Below are positions 55,385-63,878 of a stretch of 64,000 nucleotides of DNA, one piece after another. The stretch is from an uncultured Anaeroplasmataceae bacterium. Its GTDB lineage: Bacteria; Bacillota_I; Bacilli_A; Acholeplasmatales; Anaeroplasmataceae. How positions within the stretch are numbered: position 1 is the first letter of the stretch; every line of letters starts with the position of its first letter. Under the pieces are notes generated by a model. The model saw only the letters and a list, made by a program, of their open reading frames with translations, was not told the origin of the DNA and did not search any database. The translations under genes were made by a program, and so were the position numbers. The stretch is from positions 124,001 to 188,000 of the forward strand of contig CAJTTN010000002.1 in NCBI GenBank assembly GCA_910579215.1, given 5' to 3'.

Positions 55385-55439
55385 TTTTTCTTGACATTCA
55401 AAACCAACTTATATATAATAAAAAATGTGTCAAGAAAAA
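55385..55439 (+). promoter_or_regulatory. Consensus promoter of tRNA-Leu inside a 12-bp inverted repeat
   Basis: TTGACA (55391-55396), 17 nt, TATAAT (55414-55419). TTTTTCTTGACA (55385-55396) is mirrored by TGTCAAGAAAAA (55428-55439), a perfect 12-bp inverted repeat around the -10 that ends just before the mature tRNA. Confidence 0.85.
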
Positions 55440-55441
55440 AT

Positions 55442-55525
55442 GCGGGTATGGCGGAACTGGCAGACGCGCTAGACTTAGAATCTAGTTCCCGAGGAGTGCA
55501 GGTTCGATTCCTGTTACCCGCACCA
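55442..55525 (+). tRNA. tRNA-Leu (anticodon UAG)
   Basis: 84 nt including the encoded CCA. The acceptor stem is GCGGGTA / TACCCGC; the anticodon arm CTAGA-CTTAGAA-TCTAG gives anticodon TAG. A long variable arm (TTCCCGAGGAGTG) is as expected for Leu, and the T-arm is GCAGG-TTCGATT-CCTGT. Confidence 0.97.
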
Positions 55526-55539
55526 TATTTGATGAACTT

Positions 55540-55590
55540 ACCTCCATTTATTGGACAGAAAATGTTACAATAAGTGGAGGTTTTTTTATA
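55540..55590 (+). terminator. Terminator of tRNA-Leu
   Basis: ACCTCCATTTATTG pairs with CAATAAGTGGAGGT (one wobble), followed by a run of seven T. Confidence 0.85.
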
Positions 55591-55719
55591 TTTTTGTTAT
55601 TTTCAAAAACAAATATGAGCATCTTAAGTTTGAACTTGAAGAAAAAATATATCGCTAAAATTAGTTTTATACAAAAAAGAAAAATAGTAATTTTGTTGAT
55701 ATGATAGGAGTTAAAGAAG

Positions 55720-56196
55720 ATGTCTAATGAAAGTAAAAAAGATTTTAATGCAATGATGAATAATAATAAGGAAATGCCAAAAACAGAAATTGTTAAAGAC
55801 GAGAAAATAATAAAAAAATATGGTGGAACTAAAATGTTTTTTGCACCACCAATTTATTATGATGAATTAATGAAAAAAGTTCCAAAAGGAAAACTAATAA
55901 TAGTTAGTGAAATAAGAGATTATTTAGCAAAAGAAAACAATGTAGATTTTACTGATCCTATGACAGCAGGAATATTTGTAAATATAGTTGCTTGGGCAAG
56001 CTATCAAAGAAATACAAATATTACACCTTATTGGAGGACTTTAAAAGCTGATGGTGAATTAAATATTAAATATCCTGAAGCTATAGATTTACAGAAACGA
56101 TTACTTGAAGAAGAAGGACACACAATCATTTCAAAAGGTACTAAAGATATAAAATATTATGTTAAAGACTATAAAGAAAGTTTAATAAAACTATAA
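55720..56196 (+). CDS. Alkyltransferase-like (MGMT-family) protein without the active Cys
   Basis: 158 residues. About 45-130 looks like the MGMT DNA-binding domain: YYDELMKKVPKGKLIIVSEI matches the helix and G-K-V-x-x-Y region, then a NITPYWRTLKADGEL segment. Active enzymes have PCHRV here; this protein has PYWR (about 103-106), so it cannot take an alkyl group and resembles ATL proteins, which bind damaged DNA and flag it for repair. An AGGAG site precedes the ATG. It stands alone. Confidence 0.6.
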   Translation: MSNESKKDFNAMMNNNKEMPKTEIVKDEKIIKKYGGTKMFFAPPIYYDELMKKVPKGKLIIVSEIRDYLAKENNVDFTDPMTAGIFVNIVAWASYQRNTNITPYWRTLKADGELNIKYPEAIDLQKRLLEEEGHTIISKGTKDIKYYVKDYKESLIKL

Positions 56197-56522
56197 TTCA
56201 ACTTATAATTTTTGAAGATTAAACGAAAAAAAGATAGTAATGTTTGATAAGATCTAATCACTAAAAAGCCAGAAATAGCATCGTGTATTAGTTATGTAAA
56301 ATAAATGTATCAAAGCAGAATACCTTTGTCATTAAAGTAACTTAAAAAATCTTTTGGCAATTACTACATTAGACAACCTACTTAAATTTGTTTCTTTAAA
56401 TGAGTTGTTATCATTGGACAAATGCAAATCCTGTTTGTGAATTTGGACATTTTAAAAATAAATATAATGGAAACATCTTCTTTGTGTATAAAAACGTAAG
56501 GAGGTTGGAGAACTATGTATAA
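56197..56522. other. Non-coding stretch with an orphan ribosome-binding site
   Basis: No gene is seen. Near 56500 AAGGAGG is followed by ATGTATAATTAA, a start codon with a stop two codons later, directly before the end of the minus-strand permease gene. This looks like the start of a lost gene. Confidence 0.5.
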
Positions 56523-57818
56523 TTAAAGAATATATAAAGCTGCTAGGGATATGAGTAGAGTTGGAATACCAATGCTACAGCCATAAAAAATAAAATCTTT
56601 AAATCTTAAATTAATATCATAGGTTTTAAGAAGTCTCATCCACATTATTCCTGCAAGAGCACCAAGAGGAGTCATAAAGGCGGAAATATTTGAGGCAATT
56701 ATACTTGCATAAATAGCACTAGAGCTTGCACCTGTTAAAAGATTTGAGAAGAAAACGCTCATAGGTATATTATTGATTAAATTGGCTGTTATAGTTCCAC
56801 AAATGCCATAGGAATAGATTTGTGGTAATCCTTGAAGAAAGCTTTGAATTTGGCTAGTGATTCCTTGTTCATTTAAGGAAAGTACTATTACAAACATAGA
56901 TAAAACAAAGGGGATTAAGCTCCAAGGTGCTCTAAGTAATGTTGCTTGTAGAACTGTGATTTTTTTTCTTTTTATACAAAGATATAAAAGGACAATTATT
57001 ATAAGACTTGTTGCAAAGGATATGGTTATAATCCACATTTCTAATCCTATGTAAGAGGCTATTGCTAATAATCCCGTTGCAAGTAGTAAATGAATTAAAC
57101 CAATGGCAGTTAAAAAGCGATTAGGTATAATAGGGTCAGCCTTATATTCCTCCATAGGCTTGCTTAATTGTTTCTTAAAAATTAAGTATAGTAAGCTAAG
57201 TGATGTAATGGAGGCAAAGATAGTGGGAAGTATCATATGCTTTAGATAAGATAAAAAATCTATGTTCATAGAGCTTGCTAAATAAATATTTGTAGGATTT
57301 CCAATGATAAGCGTCATACTCCATGTATTTGCAGCAATAAATTCTAAAACTAAATAAGGAATAGGATTTATTTTTGTATTCTTTGCATAATAGCAAATAA
57401 AGGGAGTAAAGGTTAATATAATAATGTCATTTGAGGTAAACAGAGTCAAAATAGAAATCAAGGCATAAAAGCCAAAAAATAATTTTAATTGATTATTCTT
57501 AAAAAGCTTGGTTGCCTTTGAAGCTATAAAATGAAAAAAGCCAATCTCATCAAGAAATATTGATAAGATTGTCATTGATATAAATAAAACTAAAATTTTA
57601 ATAGGATTTACTGAGCTATTGCTTAAAAAGCTTTGAAGCATTGTATCCCATGATACCTGTTTAAGGCATAAAAGAACTAAAGCACTTAGTAAGGCAATTA
57701 CCCAATAGGATCCCATCCTTAGTCCTTTAATTTTTATTACGGGAAAAAAGATAATTGAAGATATGATTAAAAGAATAGTAATAAGAACAATGCTCAAGCA
57801 TAACATAAAATAACTCAC
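56523..57818 (-). CDS. ArsB/NhaD-type (SLC13-like) membrane permease
   Basis: 431 residues with about 11 membrane segments. ILTLFTSNDIIILTFTPF and MTLIIGNPTNIYLASS are the two paired hairpin/substrate motifs of the ion transporter superfamily (ArsB, NhaD, SLC13), with the IGNPTN loop. A second repeat ends NLINNIPMSVFFSNLL. Arsenite, sodium/proton or dicarboxylate transport are all possible; no arsenic genes are nearby. The next gene upstream on the same strand is DUF368. Confidence 0.85.
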   Translation of the reverse strand: MSYFMLCLSIVLITILLIISSIIFFPVIKIKGLRMGSYWVIALLSALVLLCLKQVSWDTMLQSFLSNSSVNPIKILVLFISMTILSIFLDEIGFFHFIASKATKLFKNNQLKLFFGFYALISILTLFTSNDIIILTFTPFICYYAKNTKINPIPYLVLEFIAANTWSMTLIIGNPTNIYLASSMNIDFLSYLKHMILPTIFASITSLSLLYLIFKKQLSKPMEEYKADPIIPNRFLTAIGLIHLLLATGLLAIASYIGLEMWIITISFATSLIIIVLLYLCIKRKKITVLQATLLRAPWSLIPFVLSMFVIVLSLNEQGITSQIQSFLQGLPQIYSYGICGTITANLINNIPMSVFFSNLLTGASSSAIYASIIASNISAFMTPLGALAGIMWMRLLKTYDINLRFKDFIFYGCSIGIPTLLISLAALYIL

Positions 57819-57864
57819 CTCATATGAGATATTTTAATACTTGTTGCAATGTAATACAAGTCTA

Positions 57865-58779
57865 TTATTGCTTTCTTTCAAATTTTAAAAAGCTTGCGGA
57901 TAGTAATATGCCAATAATAAACAGTAAAATTCCTAAGCCTAAATCCAGACCAAAGGATATATTTCCATGAATCCACGATTGATAAACCTCATAGATGTCA
58001 GGATTAAAAAATATGGTAAAGATAGATCCTAAGGATAATCCAACAATCAAGAAGAATGCATAGATTCTGTTCTTTTTTAAGACACTAGAAAGAAAACTAG
58101 AAAAGGTTGTAAGACCTATAAAAAAACCTACAATTAGGCATAGATAAACACTAAGTATTTTAGGATTGTTTTGGATATAAGTAAGATTTACCGAATCCAT
58201 GAGCGGCTTAAAGTATCCAAATGCCATGAGGATAGCTGTTGCACTTAATCCAGGGACAATTTGAGTAATTGCAATAACATAGCCTAGGATTAGAAAGAAT
58301 ATATATTGATAAAATTCAATAGATTCTAGGCTTTGATTTCCTTCTTGTATAAAAGTAGAGGATATACTAATAAAAATAGGAATAGATAAACCAAGTAAAA
58401 ATAAAAAGCCTTTAGCAGAGGTAACTTTTTCTCCTTTTATTTCATTTGTGATTGCTGGAAAGGCTCCTATCATAAGTCCACCAAAGAATACCATTATGGC
58501 AAAGGGGAGTATAGTTAAAAGTCTTTGTATTGTAAAAAATCCTAACACAAAGCCTAAAATTGCTCCTATCCCTATAGGAAGTAAAAATAAAATACAAAGC
58601 TTGAAGCTTTTAAATAGATTTCCCATAGCATATAATAATTTATCATAAAGCTTAAAAATGATTGCCATAGTAGAACCACTAATTCCCGGTACAATTACTG
58701 CAAGACCTATAAAGAATCCTAAAATAGTACTTTTAGTTACATCCTTACTGCTTTGATACCTCAAATCTAATTCAGTCAT
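57865..58779 (-). CDS. DUF368 polyprenyl-phosphate transporter family protein
   Basis: 304 residues from the ATG at 58779, which is preceded by GGTGAGG; a GTG three codons upstream is not preferred. About eight membrane segments; the two inverted repeats are marked by LAVIVPGISGSTMAII and AITQIVPGLSATAILMAFG, the PGxS signatures of DUF368. Members were shown to recycle undecaprenyl phosphate across the membrane (PopT), which supports wall and glycan synthesis. It lies 46 bp upstream of the permease gene, probably in one unit. Confidence 0.85.
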   Translation of the reverse strand: MTELDLRYQSSKDVTKSTILGFFIGLAVIVPGISGSTMAIIFKLYDKLLYAMGNLFKSFKLCILFLLPIGIGAILGFVLGFFTIQRLLTILPFAIMVFFGGLMIGAFPAITNEIKGEKVTSAKGFLFLLGLSIPIFISISSTFIQEGNQSLESIEFYQYIFFLILGYVIAITQIVPGLSATAILMAFGYFKPLMDSVNLTYIQNNPKILSVYLCLIVGFFIGLTTFSSFLSSVLKKNRIYAFFLIVGLSLGSIFTIFFNPDIYEVYQSWIHGNISFGLDLGLGILLFIIGILLSASFLKFERKQ

Positions 58780-58925
58780 ATACCTCACCTGAGTTTATCA
58801 TAGCACAATTTTATTGTAATTAAAAGAAAATGCATTTTCTAAAAAAAGCATGTATTCTGCAAACTTCTAAAAGGTTTTCTTTTTTTATACAAATTATCAT
58901 AAAGCTTTCTTTAAAAGTAAAAGAA

Positions 58926-58957
58926 AAAGAGGAGTTTATAATAAATAAGTCCTCTTT
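58926..58957 (-). terminator. Terminator of the acyltransferase gene
   Basis: On the minus strand AAAGAGGA and TCCTCTTT form a stem with a 16-nt loop, followed by TTCTTTTAC. Confidence 0.6.
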
Positions 58958-58968
58958 ATTACACTACA

Positions 58969-59739
58969 CTATTCGCTTTCTTTTTTATTACCATTCTCAT
59001 AGTAATAATCACTATGCTTTATAAAAAAGCTTTCCATAATGTCATGAACCTCTTTTGTAGCATGTTCTATTGTTTCTTTCCTTGTTTCCTTTGGTTGGAT
59101 GAAGTAAGGCTCTAATATATTACAATGAATCACTGGCTTTTTTCTTCTAAATAATTTATAAATACCTTTAGGCTTATGAAAGGTAAAACAGCAAGGAAGA
59201 ATAGGACGTTCATTTGCTACAGCATAATGAAAAGCTCCAGGTAAAAAATTTCTTATATGATTACAATAGGGCATTAAGGCAGCCTCAGGATAGAAGAGAA
59301 CATTTCTTCCTTTTTTTAAAATTTCTCCAGTCTCTTCACTGAATTTTCTTAGAAGTCTTCGTTCTGTAGGTATAGGTACAGCTGCAGCCAAACGCATATA
59401 TTTAGAAACTATGCCAAAACCTAAATTACTTTCTAGCATGGTGACATAGCATTTTCTATAATACATCGTCGTTACTAAGAAGAAAGCATCTAGCTGATGG
59501 ATATGATTAGATACCATGATAGCTCCCTTAACCTTTCTTTTGTTTTTTCTACCTTTAACGTGAATTCCTAAAAATATCCTAGGAAAAATAATCCAAATTC
59601 GTGTGAACCATTTTGTAAGCATTGAAAAAAAACGAAAGAAAATATTTTGATTATAAAATTTATAATTCTCCTTTAAATGTACCTCTTTTGGATGAAATCC
59701 ATTGTCATAGGTATGCTCGTTTTCATTTTGCATCATCAT
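58969..59739 (-). CDS. plsC: 1-acyl-glycerol-3-phosphate acyltransferase (PlsC family)
   Basis: About 255 residues. HX4D catalytic motif in MVSNHIHQLDAFF, the second block AAAVPIPTERRLL, and VLFYPEAALMPYCN as the glycerol-phosphate binding EGT-like motif. A membrane stretch lies around 35-60. Three consecutive ATG codons (59739, 59736, 59733) follow AGGTG, so the exact start is uncertain. It makes phosphatidic acid. Divergent from mnmA. Confidence 0.85.
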   Translation of the reverse strand: MMMQNENEHTYDNGFHPKEVHLKENYKFYNQNIFFRFFSMLTKWFTRIWIIFPRIFLGIHVKGRKNKRKVKGAIMVSNHIHQLDAFFLVTTMYYRKCYVTMLESNLGFGIVSKYMRLAAAVPIPTERRLLRKFSEETGEILKKGRNVLFYPEAALMPYCNHIRNFLPGAFHYAVANERPILPCCFTFHKPKGIYKLFRRKKPVIHCNILEPYFIQPKETRKETIEHATKEVHDIMESFFIKHSDYYYENGNKKESE

Positions 59740-59832
59740 CACCTAAACTCTATTATACAAAAAAAAATAAGTCTTTTCTAGAATATTTTAGATATCTGTG
59801 CTAAAATATTTTATATGAGGTGGTGAAGAGTT

Positions 59833-60963
59833 ATGAAAAAGGTCATATTAGGTCTTTCTGGTGGGGTTGATTCTAGTGTAGCATTGAAACTACTTAAGGA
59901 TGATGGATATGAAGTAGAAGCAATGTTTATGCGTAATTGGGATTCTGCAACTAACCATGATATTTTAGGTAATCCTGATTTATTGGATGAGATATGTCCA
60001 CAGGAAAAAGATTATCAAGATGCTCTGAAAGTAGCAGAACAATTAGACATACCTCTTCATAGGATTGATTTTATTGAGGAATATTGGAATACAGTATTTT
60101 CCTATTTTATAAATGAATATAAGAAGGGAAGAACTCCTAATCCAGATATAATGTGTAATAAATATATCAAGTTTAATGCCTTTTTAAAGGAAGCAGAGGC
60201 ACTAGGAGCTGATTATATTGCTATGGGGCATTATGCACAGGTACGTCATGAACAGGAGAAAAGCTATCTATTACGAGGAGTAGATGAAAATAAAGATCAA
60301 ACCTATTTTTTATGTATGCTAAGTCAGAAGCAGTTGAGAAAGGCCATTTTTCCTATTGGTCATTTACTAAAGTCAGATGTACGAAAAATAGCTTTAACTG
60401 CAAAACTTTATACTGCAGAGAAAAAGGATTCAACGGGTATATGCTTTATAGGGGAAAGAAATTTTAAGGAATTTTTGAAAAATTATCTTCCAGCTCAGCC
60501 AGGAAATATGGTCACTCCCTCTGGAGAAATCATAGGGAAGCATGATGGCTTAATGTACTATACGATTGGACAGCGTAAAGGCTTAGGCATTGGTGGATCT
60601 AATGCTTATGGGTCAGAGGCATGGTTTGTGTGTGGCAAGGATTTAGAAAAGAATGAGCTAATTGTTGGGCAAGGACACGATAGTTTATATCTTGAATCAA
60701 ATTGGTGTATTGCTAAGGATTTAAATTGGATAACCGATAAGCCCTTAGAGCATCATCCCTATACTGCAAAATTTAGATATCGTCAAAAGGATATTCCTGT
60801 TGAGATTGAATATATTGATTCTACTACTATTAAAGTGTTTTATCCAGGACTATGTCGTGCTGTAACACCAGGACAAGCTATAGTTCTTTATGATCATGAG
60901 ATTTGTTTAGGTGGAGCATTAATTGATGAAGTTTATTATAATCAAGAAAGAAGAAAATATTAA
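59833..60963 (+). CDS. mnmA: tRNA-specific 2-thiouridylase MnmA
   Basis: 376 residues. PP-loop LGLSGGVDSSV (about 5-15), RNWDSA, GRTPNPDIMCNKYIKF with the first catalytic Cys, and DSTGICFIGERNFKEFL with the second. The C-terminal beta-barrel follows YTIGQRKGLGIGG. It puts sulphur on U34 of Lys, Glu and Gln tRNAs. Its TAA overlaps the recD2 start (TAATG). Confidence 0.97.
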   Translation: MKKVILGLSGGVDSSVALKLLKDDGYEVEAMFMRNWDSATNHDILGNPDLLDEICPQEKDYQDALKVAEQLDIPLHRIDFIEEYWNTVFSYFINEYKKGRTPNPDIMCNKYIKFNAFLKEAEALGADYIAMGHYAQVRHEQEKSYLLRGVDENKDQTYFLCMLSQKQLRKAIFPIGHLLKSDVRKIALTAKLYTAEKKDSTGICFIGERNFKEFLKNYLPAQPGNMVTPSGEIIGKHDGLMYYTIGQRKGLGIGGSNAYGSEAWFVCGKDLEKNELIVGQGHDSLYLESNWCIAKDLNWITDKPLEHHPYTAKFRYRQKDIPVEIEYIDSTTIKVFYPGLCRAVTPGQAIVLYDHEICLGGALIDEVYYNQERRKY

Positions 60964-63233
60964 TGAATCAAATTATTTATGGAAGCATTGATTCGTATGT
61001 TTATAAAAGTGATGACTCATTATATAAGGTAGCTAAAATTTTTACTAAGGATAAGAAGGAAGTTATTATTGTTGGCTCTTTTATTGAATTGGAGGAAGGC
61101 TTAGAATACGAATTTGTGGGAAGCTTTGTTGAGCACTCAAAATACGGAAAACAGTTTAAAATAGAATCCTATACCCGCACAAATTCTTTTTCTAAAGAAG
61201 GGCTAATTTCGTATTTATCTAGTGATAAATTTTTTGGTATAGGTCCTAGAATGGCTAAGTATATAGTTGATGAGTTAGGAACGGATTGTATTACAAAAAT
61301 TTTAGAAAATCCAGATGTGCTAGATCAAATAAAGCAAATGAGTGAGCCTAAAAAGAAGGTTATTGTGGAAACCTTAAAGGTGAACTATGCACAGGAGCAG
61401 GTTGTTATCAAGCTCTATAGCTTTGGCTTGACGAATAAAATGGTCTATCGTCTTTATGACATCTATGGAACAGAGGCGGCAGTTAGAATAGAGGAAAATC
61501 CCTATTCACTTATTTATGATGTGGATGGCTTTGGATTTAGAAAAAGTGATGATTTGGCTATGAGACTAGGCTTTCAGGAAAATGATCCTCTTAGGTTAAG
61601 AGAGGCAGTACGCTATACATTAAATACAGTATGTTACCAGCAGGGCTATACTTTTTTGACCTCTACGCAGCTTTTGAATTCGAGCTATTCTTTGTTAAAG
61701 CATAATCCTCTTATTTCTATGAAGGATTTAGAAGCTGCTTTAGTAAACTTAGTTCAAAATGAGAAGATAGTTGTAGATGAGGATAGATATTATGATCCTA
61801 TTTTATATAAAAGTGAAGTTCGCTGTGCAGAGGCAATTCAACGCTTACAAAAGCAATATACGAAGGAATATAGCGATGAAAAGATAAAAGCGGCGATAGA
61901 AAATGTCCAAAAGGATATTTCTATAACCTATACAGATTTACAACAGGAAGCTATTTATAAGGCTTTAAAAAACAAGCTAACGGTTATAACAGGAGGACCT
62001 GGTACAGGAAAATCTACGATTATTAATGGGATTTTACGAAGCTATGCAATTTTAAATAAATTAACCTTTCCTAGCGATGAACTAGATAGTAAGATTATTA
62101 TGATGGCTCCAACAGGACGTGCTGCCAAACGAATGAGTGAAGTGACCCGGTTTAAAGCTACAACCATCCATAGAGCCTTAGGATATAATTATGAGGGAGG
62201 CTTTACCTTTTCAGAGGATAGTCCGCTTTCCTGTTCCTTGGCCATTATTGATGAGGCTTCAATGATTGATATTAATTTAGCGGCTTCTTTATTTAAGGCA
62301 ATTCCTTTAAGTGCTAGGGTCATTTTAGTTGGAGATGAAAATCAGCTTCCCTCTGTTGGGCCTGGGAATGTATTTCATGATGTTATTGCCTCTGATTTAT
62401 TTACGACAGTTAAGCTTTTTGAAATCATGCGTCAGGCTAAGGATTCTAATATAGTAAACCTTTCCCATATGGTATTTTCAGGGACAATGGATTTTCGAAT
62501 CTTTAGTCAGAAAAAGGAGGTCTATTTTTATCCTTGTGAAGCAAAGGATTTAAAGCAAATGCTTTTTAAAATGCTAGATGCCTACCTTGCTACAGGAAGT
62601 GACTTACAAACAGGAATTCAAATTTTGATACCGATGTATGCTGGAGTCGCTGGAATAGACGCTATCAACGAGGCAATCTCAAATCAATATAATCCTACGG
62701 AAGAAAAAATTGTTCGAGACCCCGTAGTTTTTAAAAAGAATGATAAGGTGTTACAGCTTAAAAATGATCCAACCCTACAATTGATGAACGGAGATATTGG
62801 TATCATTAAAGGAATAGAAAAAATCAAAGATAAGGATACTTTATTTATAGATTTTGATGGTAGAATGGTAAATTATCCTGTAAAAGAAATAGATAACCTT
62901 CGTTTAGCCTATGCGATATCTATCCACAAATCTCAAGGTAGCGAGTATGATAATGTTATCATGCCTATTTTACCAAATTATCATATGATGCTAAGAAAAA
63001 AAATAATATATACAGCGATAACACGTGCTAAAAAGAAACTAATTCTTTTAGGAGATATCTATACGCTAAGAGAGGCTGTTAAGGCTTTAGAGCCTCTTCG
63101 ACAAACAGGATTATTAAATTTATTACAAGGAATTCGTAGGAATGAAACCAAAATATTAGATTCAACTATCCCCTTTGAAACCTTAGGGGAGTATGATATG
63201 GAAGGAATCACTCCCTATAGCTTTATGGAATAA
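60963..63233 (+). CDS. recD2: RecD2-type ATP-dependent DNA helicase
   Basis: 756 residues. An N-terminal OB-like part and helix-hairpin-helix repeats (FGIGPRMAKYIVDELG; ENPYSLIYDVDGFGF) precede the SF1 helicase: Walker A TGGPGTGKST (about 346), LAIIDEASMID, GDENQLPSVGPGN and the C-terminal IHKSQGSEYDNV and YTAITRAKK. RecD2 unwinds 5'-3' in repair without RecBC. The mnmA-recD2-alaS order is conserved in Firmicutes. Confidence 0.96.
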   Translation: MNQIIYGSIDSYVYKSDDSLYKVAKIFTKDKKEVIIVGSFIELEEGLEYEFVGSFVEHSKYGKQFKIESYTRTNSFSKEGLISYLSSDKFFGIGPRMAKYIVDELGTDCITKILENPDVLDQIKQMSEPKKKVIVETLKVNYAQEQVVIKLYSFGLTNKMVYRLYDIYGTEAAVRIEENPYSLIYDVDGFGFRKSDDLAMRLGFQENDPLRLREAVRYTLNTVCYQQGYTFLTSTQLLNSSYSLLKHNPLISMKDLEAALVNLVQNEKIVVDEDRYYDPILYKSEVRCAEAIQRLQKQYTKEYSDEKIKAAIENVQKDISITYTDLQQEAIYKALKNKLTVITGGPGTGKSTIINGILRSYAILNKLTFPSDELDSKIIMMAPTGRAAKRMSEVTRFKATTIHRALGYNYEGGFTFSEDSPLSCSLAIIDEASMIDINLAASLFKAIPLSARVILVGDENQLPSVGPGNVFHDVIASDLFTTVKLFEIMRQAKDSNIVNLSHMVFSGTMDFRIFSQKKEVYFYPCEAKDLKQMLFKMLDAYLATGSDLQTGIQILIPMYAGVAGIDAINEAISNQYNPTEEKIVRDPVVFKKNDKVLQLKNDPTLQLMNGDIGIIKGIEKIKDKDTLFIDFDGRMVNYPVKEIDNLRLAYAISIHKSQGSEYDNVIMPILPNYHMMLRKKIIYTAITRAKKKLILLGDIYTLREAVKALEPLRQTGLLNLLQGIRRNETKILDSTIPFETLGEYDMEGITPYSFME

Positions 63234-63286
63234 ATTACCATTATGATTTATTTTTTCTGGTAGAAACTATATTTGGGTGAATAGAA

Positions 63287-63400
63287 TTGAAAAAAATCAT
63301 GATGTTAGGCTTAGGTGTATTTGTTGGTATGATGCTTAGCGAATGCAATTGTGTAAAAAAGCCTATGAAGCAAGTCTTAAAAAAAATTAATATTGAATAA
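63287..63400 (+). CDS. Small membrane protein, unknown
   Basis: 37 residues from a TTG at 63287 after GGGTGAAT, or 33 from the ATG at 63299. It reads as a single hydrophobic segment (MLGLGVFVGMMLSE) followed by a basic tail (CVKKPMKQVLKKINIE). It lies between recD2 and a terminator. No family is recognised. It may be a genuine small membrane protein; its start is uncertain. Confidence 0.45.
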   Translation: MKKIMMLGLGVFVGMMLSECNCVKKPMKQVLKKINIE

Positions 63401-63406
63401 GAAAAA

Positions 63407-63431
63407 GGGATCTCCTATAGATAGAGATCCC
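63407..63431. terminator. Terminator shared by the small ORF and the Xre-type gene
   Basis: GGGATCTC, 9-nt loop, GAGATCCC. Read on the minus strand it is followed by TTTTTC, so it mainly serves the HTH gene. Confidence 0.7.
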
Positions 63432-63452
63432 ACTATGCTTAAATAATATGAG

Positions 63453-63680
63453 CTAATCATAAAAGACAATCAAGGATTGCTCTTCCTTGATTATATTTAA
63501 ATCAATATCAAGGATTTCTGCTAAACGTCGAATGACAAAAAAATTAGGATTTTGTTGATGATTTTCTATCTTTGAGTAAGTTACTTTAGAGATTGGAATA
63601 CTTTTTGCTAAATCCTTTTGACTCAGTAAATTGCTGAGTCTTTTTCTTTTCACTAGCTCTATAAATTGCTTCTGATCCAT
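63453..63680 (-). CDS. Xre-family HTH regulator
   Basis: 75 residues, a single cro/C1-type HTH: RKRLSNLLSQKDLAKSIPISKVTYSKIEN, then NFFVIRRLAEILDIDL. There is no effector domain. It is transcribed away from alaS, with a terminator behind it. The target is unknown; small solitary Xre proteins often autoregulate. Confidence 0.85.
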   Translation of the reverse strand: MDQKQFIELVKRKRLSNLLSQKDLAKSIPISKVTYSKIENHQQNPNFFVIRRLAEILDIDLNIIKEEQSLIVFYD

Positions 63681-63805
63681 TTTAACTCCTCCTATCCTTA
63701 TTATACCTGAAAAGTGAATGAATTTCGAAAAATGCTAGATTCTATTTAAAAAAAGGATATTTTCAGAAAAATGCATACCTTTTCTGAGGAATAGAGGTTT
63801 ATTTC

Positions 63806-63834
63806 TTGATAATGCTACCGATTTTTGGTAAAAT
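63806..63834 (+). promoter_or_regulatory. Promoter of alaS
   Basis: TTGATA (63806-63811), 17 nt, TAAAAT (63829-63834), 44 nt before the start codon. No T-box is visible in the short leader. Confidence 0.65.
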
Positions 63835-63878
63835 ATTATACGTTAAGTATTTTTTGGTTTGATGATGGAGGTAAGAAT

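Noticed and set aside
55391..55573. 60-codon frame over the tRNA-Leu gene
   Set aside because: It reads through the promoter and the tRNA; the tRNA explains the sequence.
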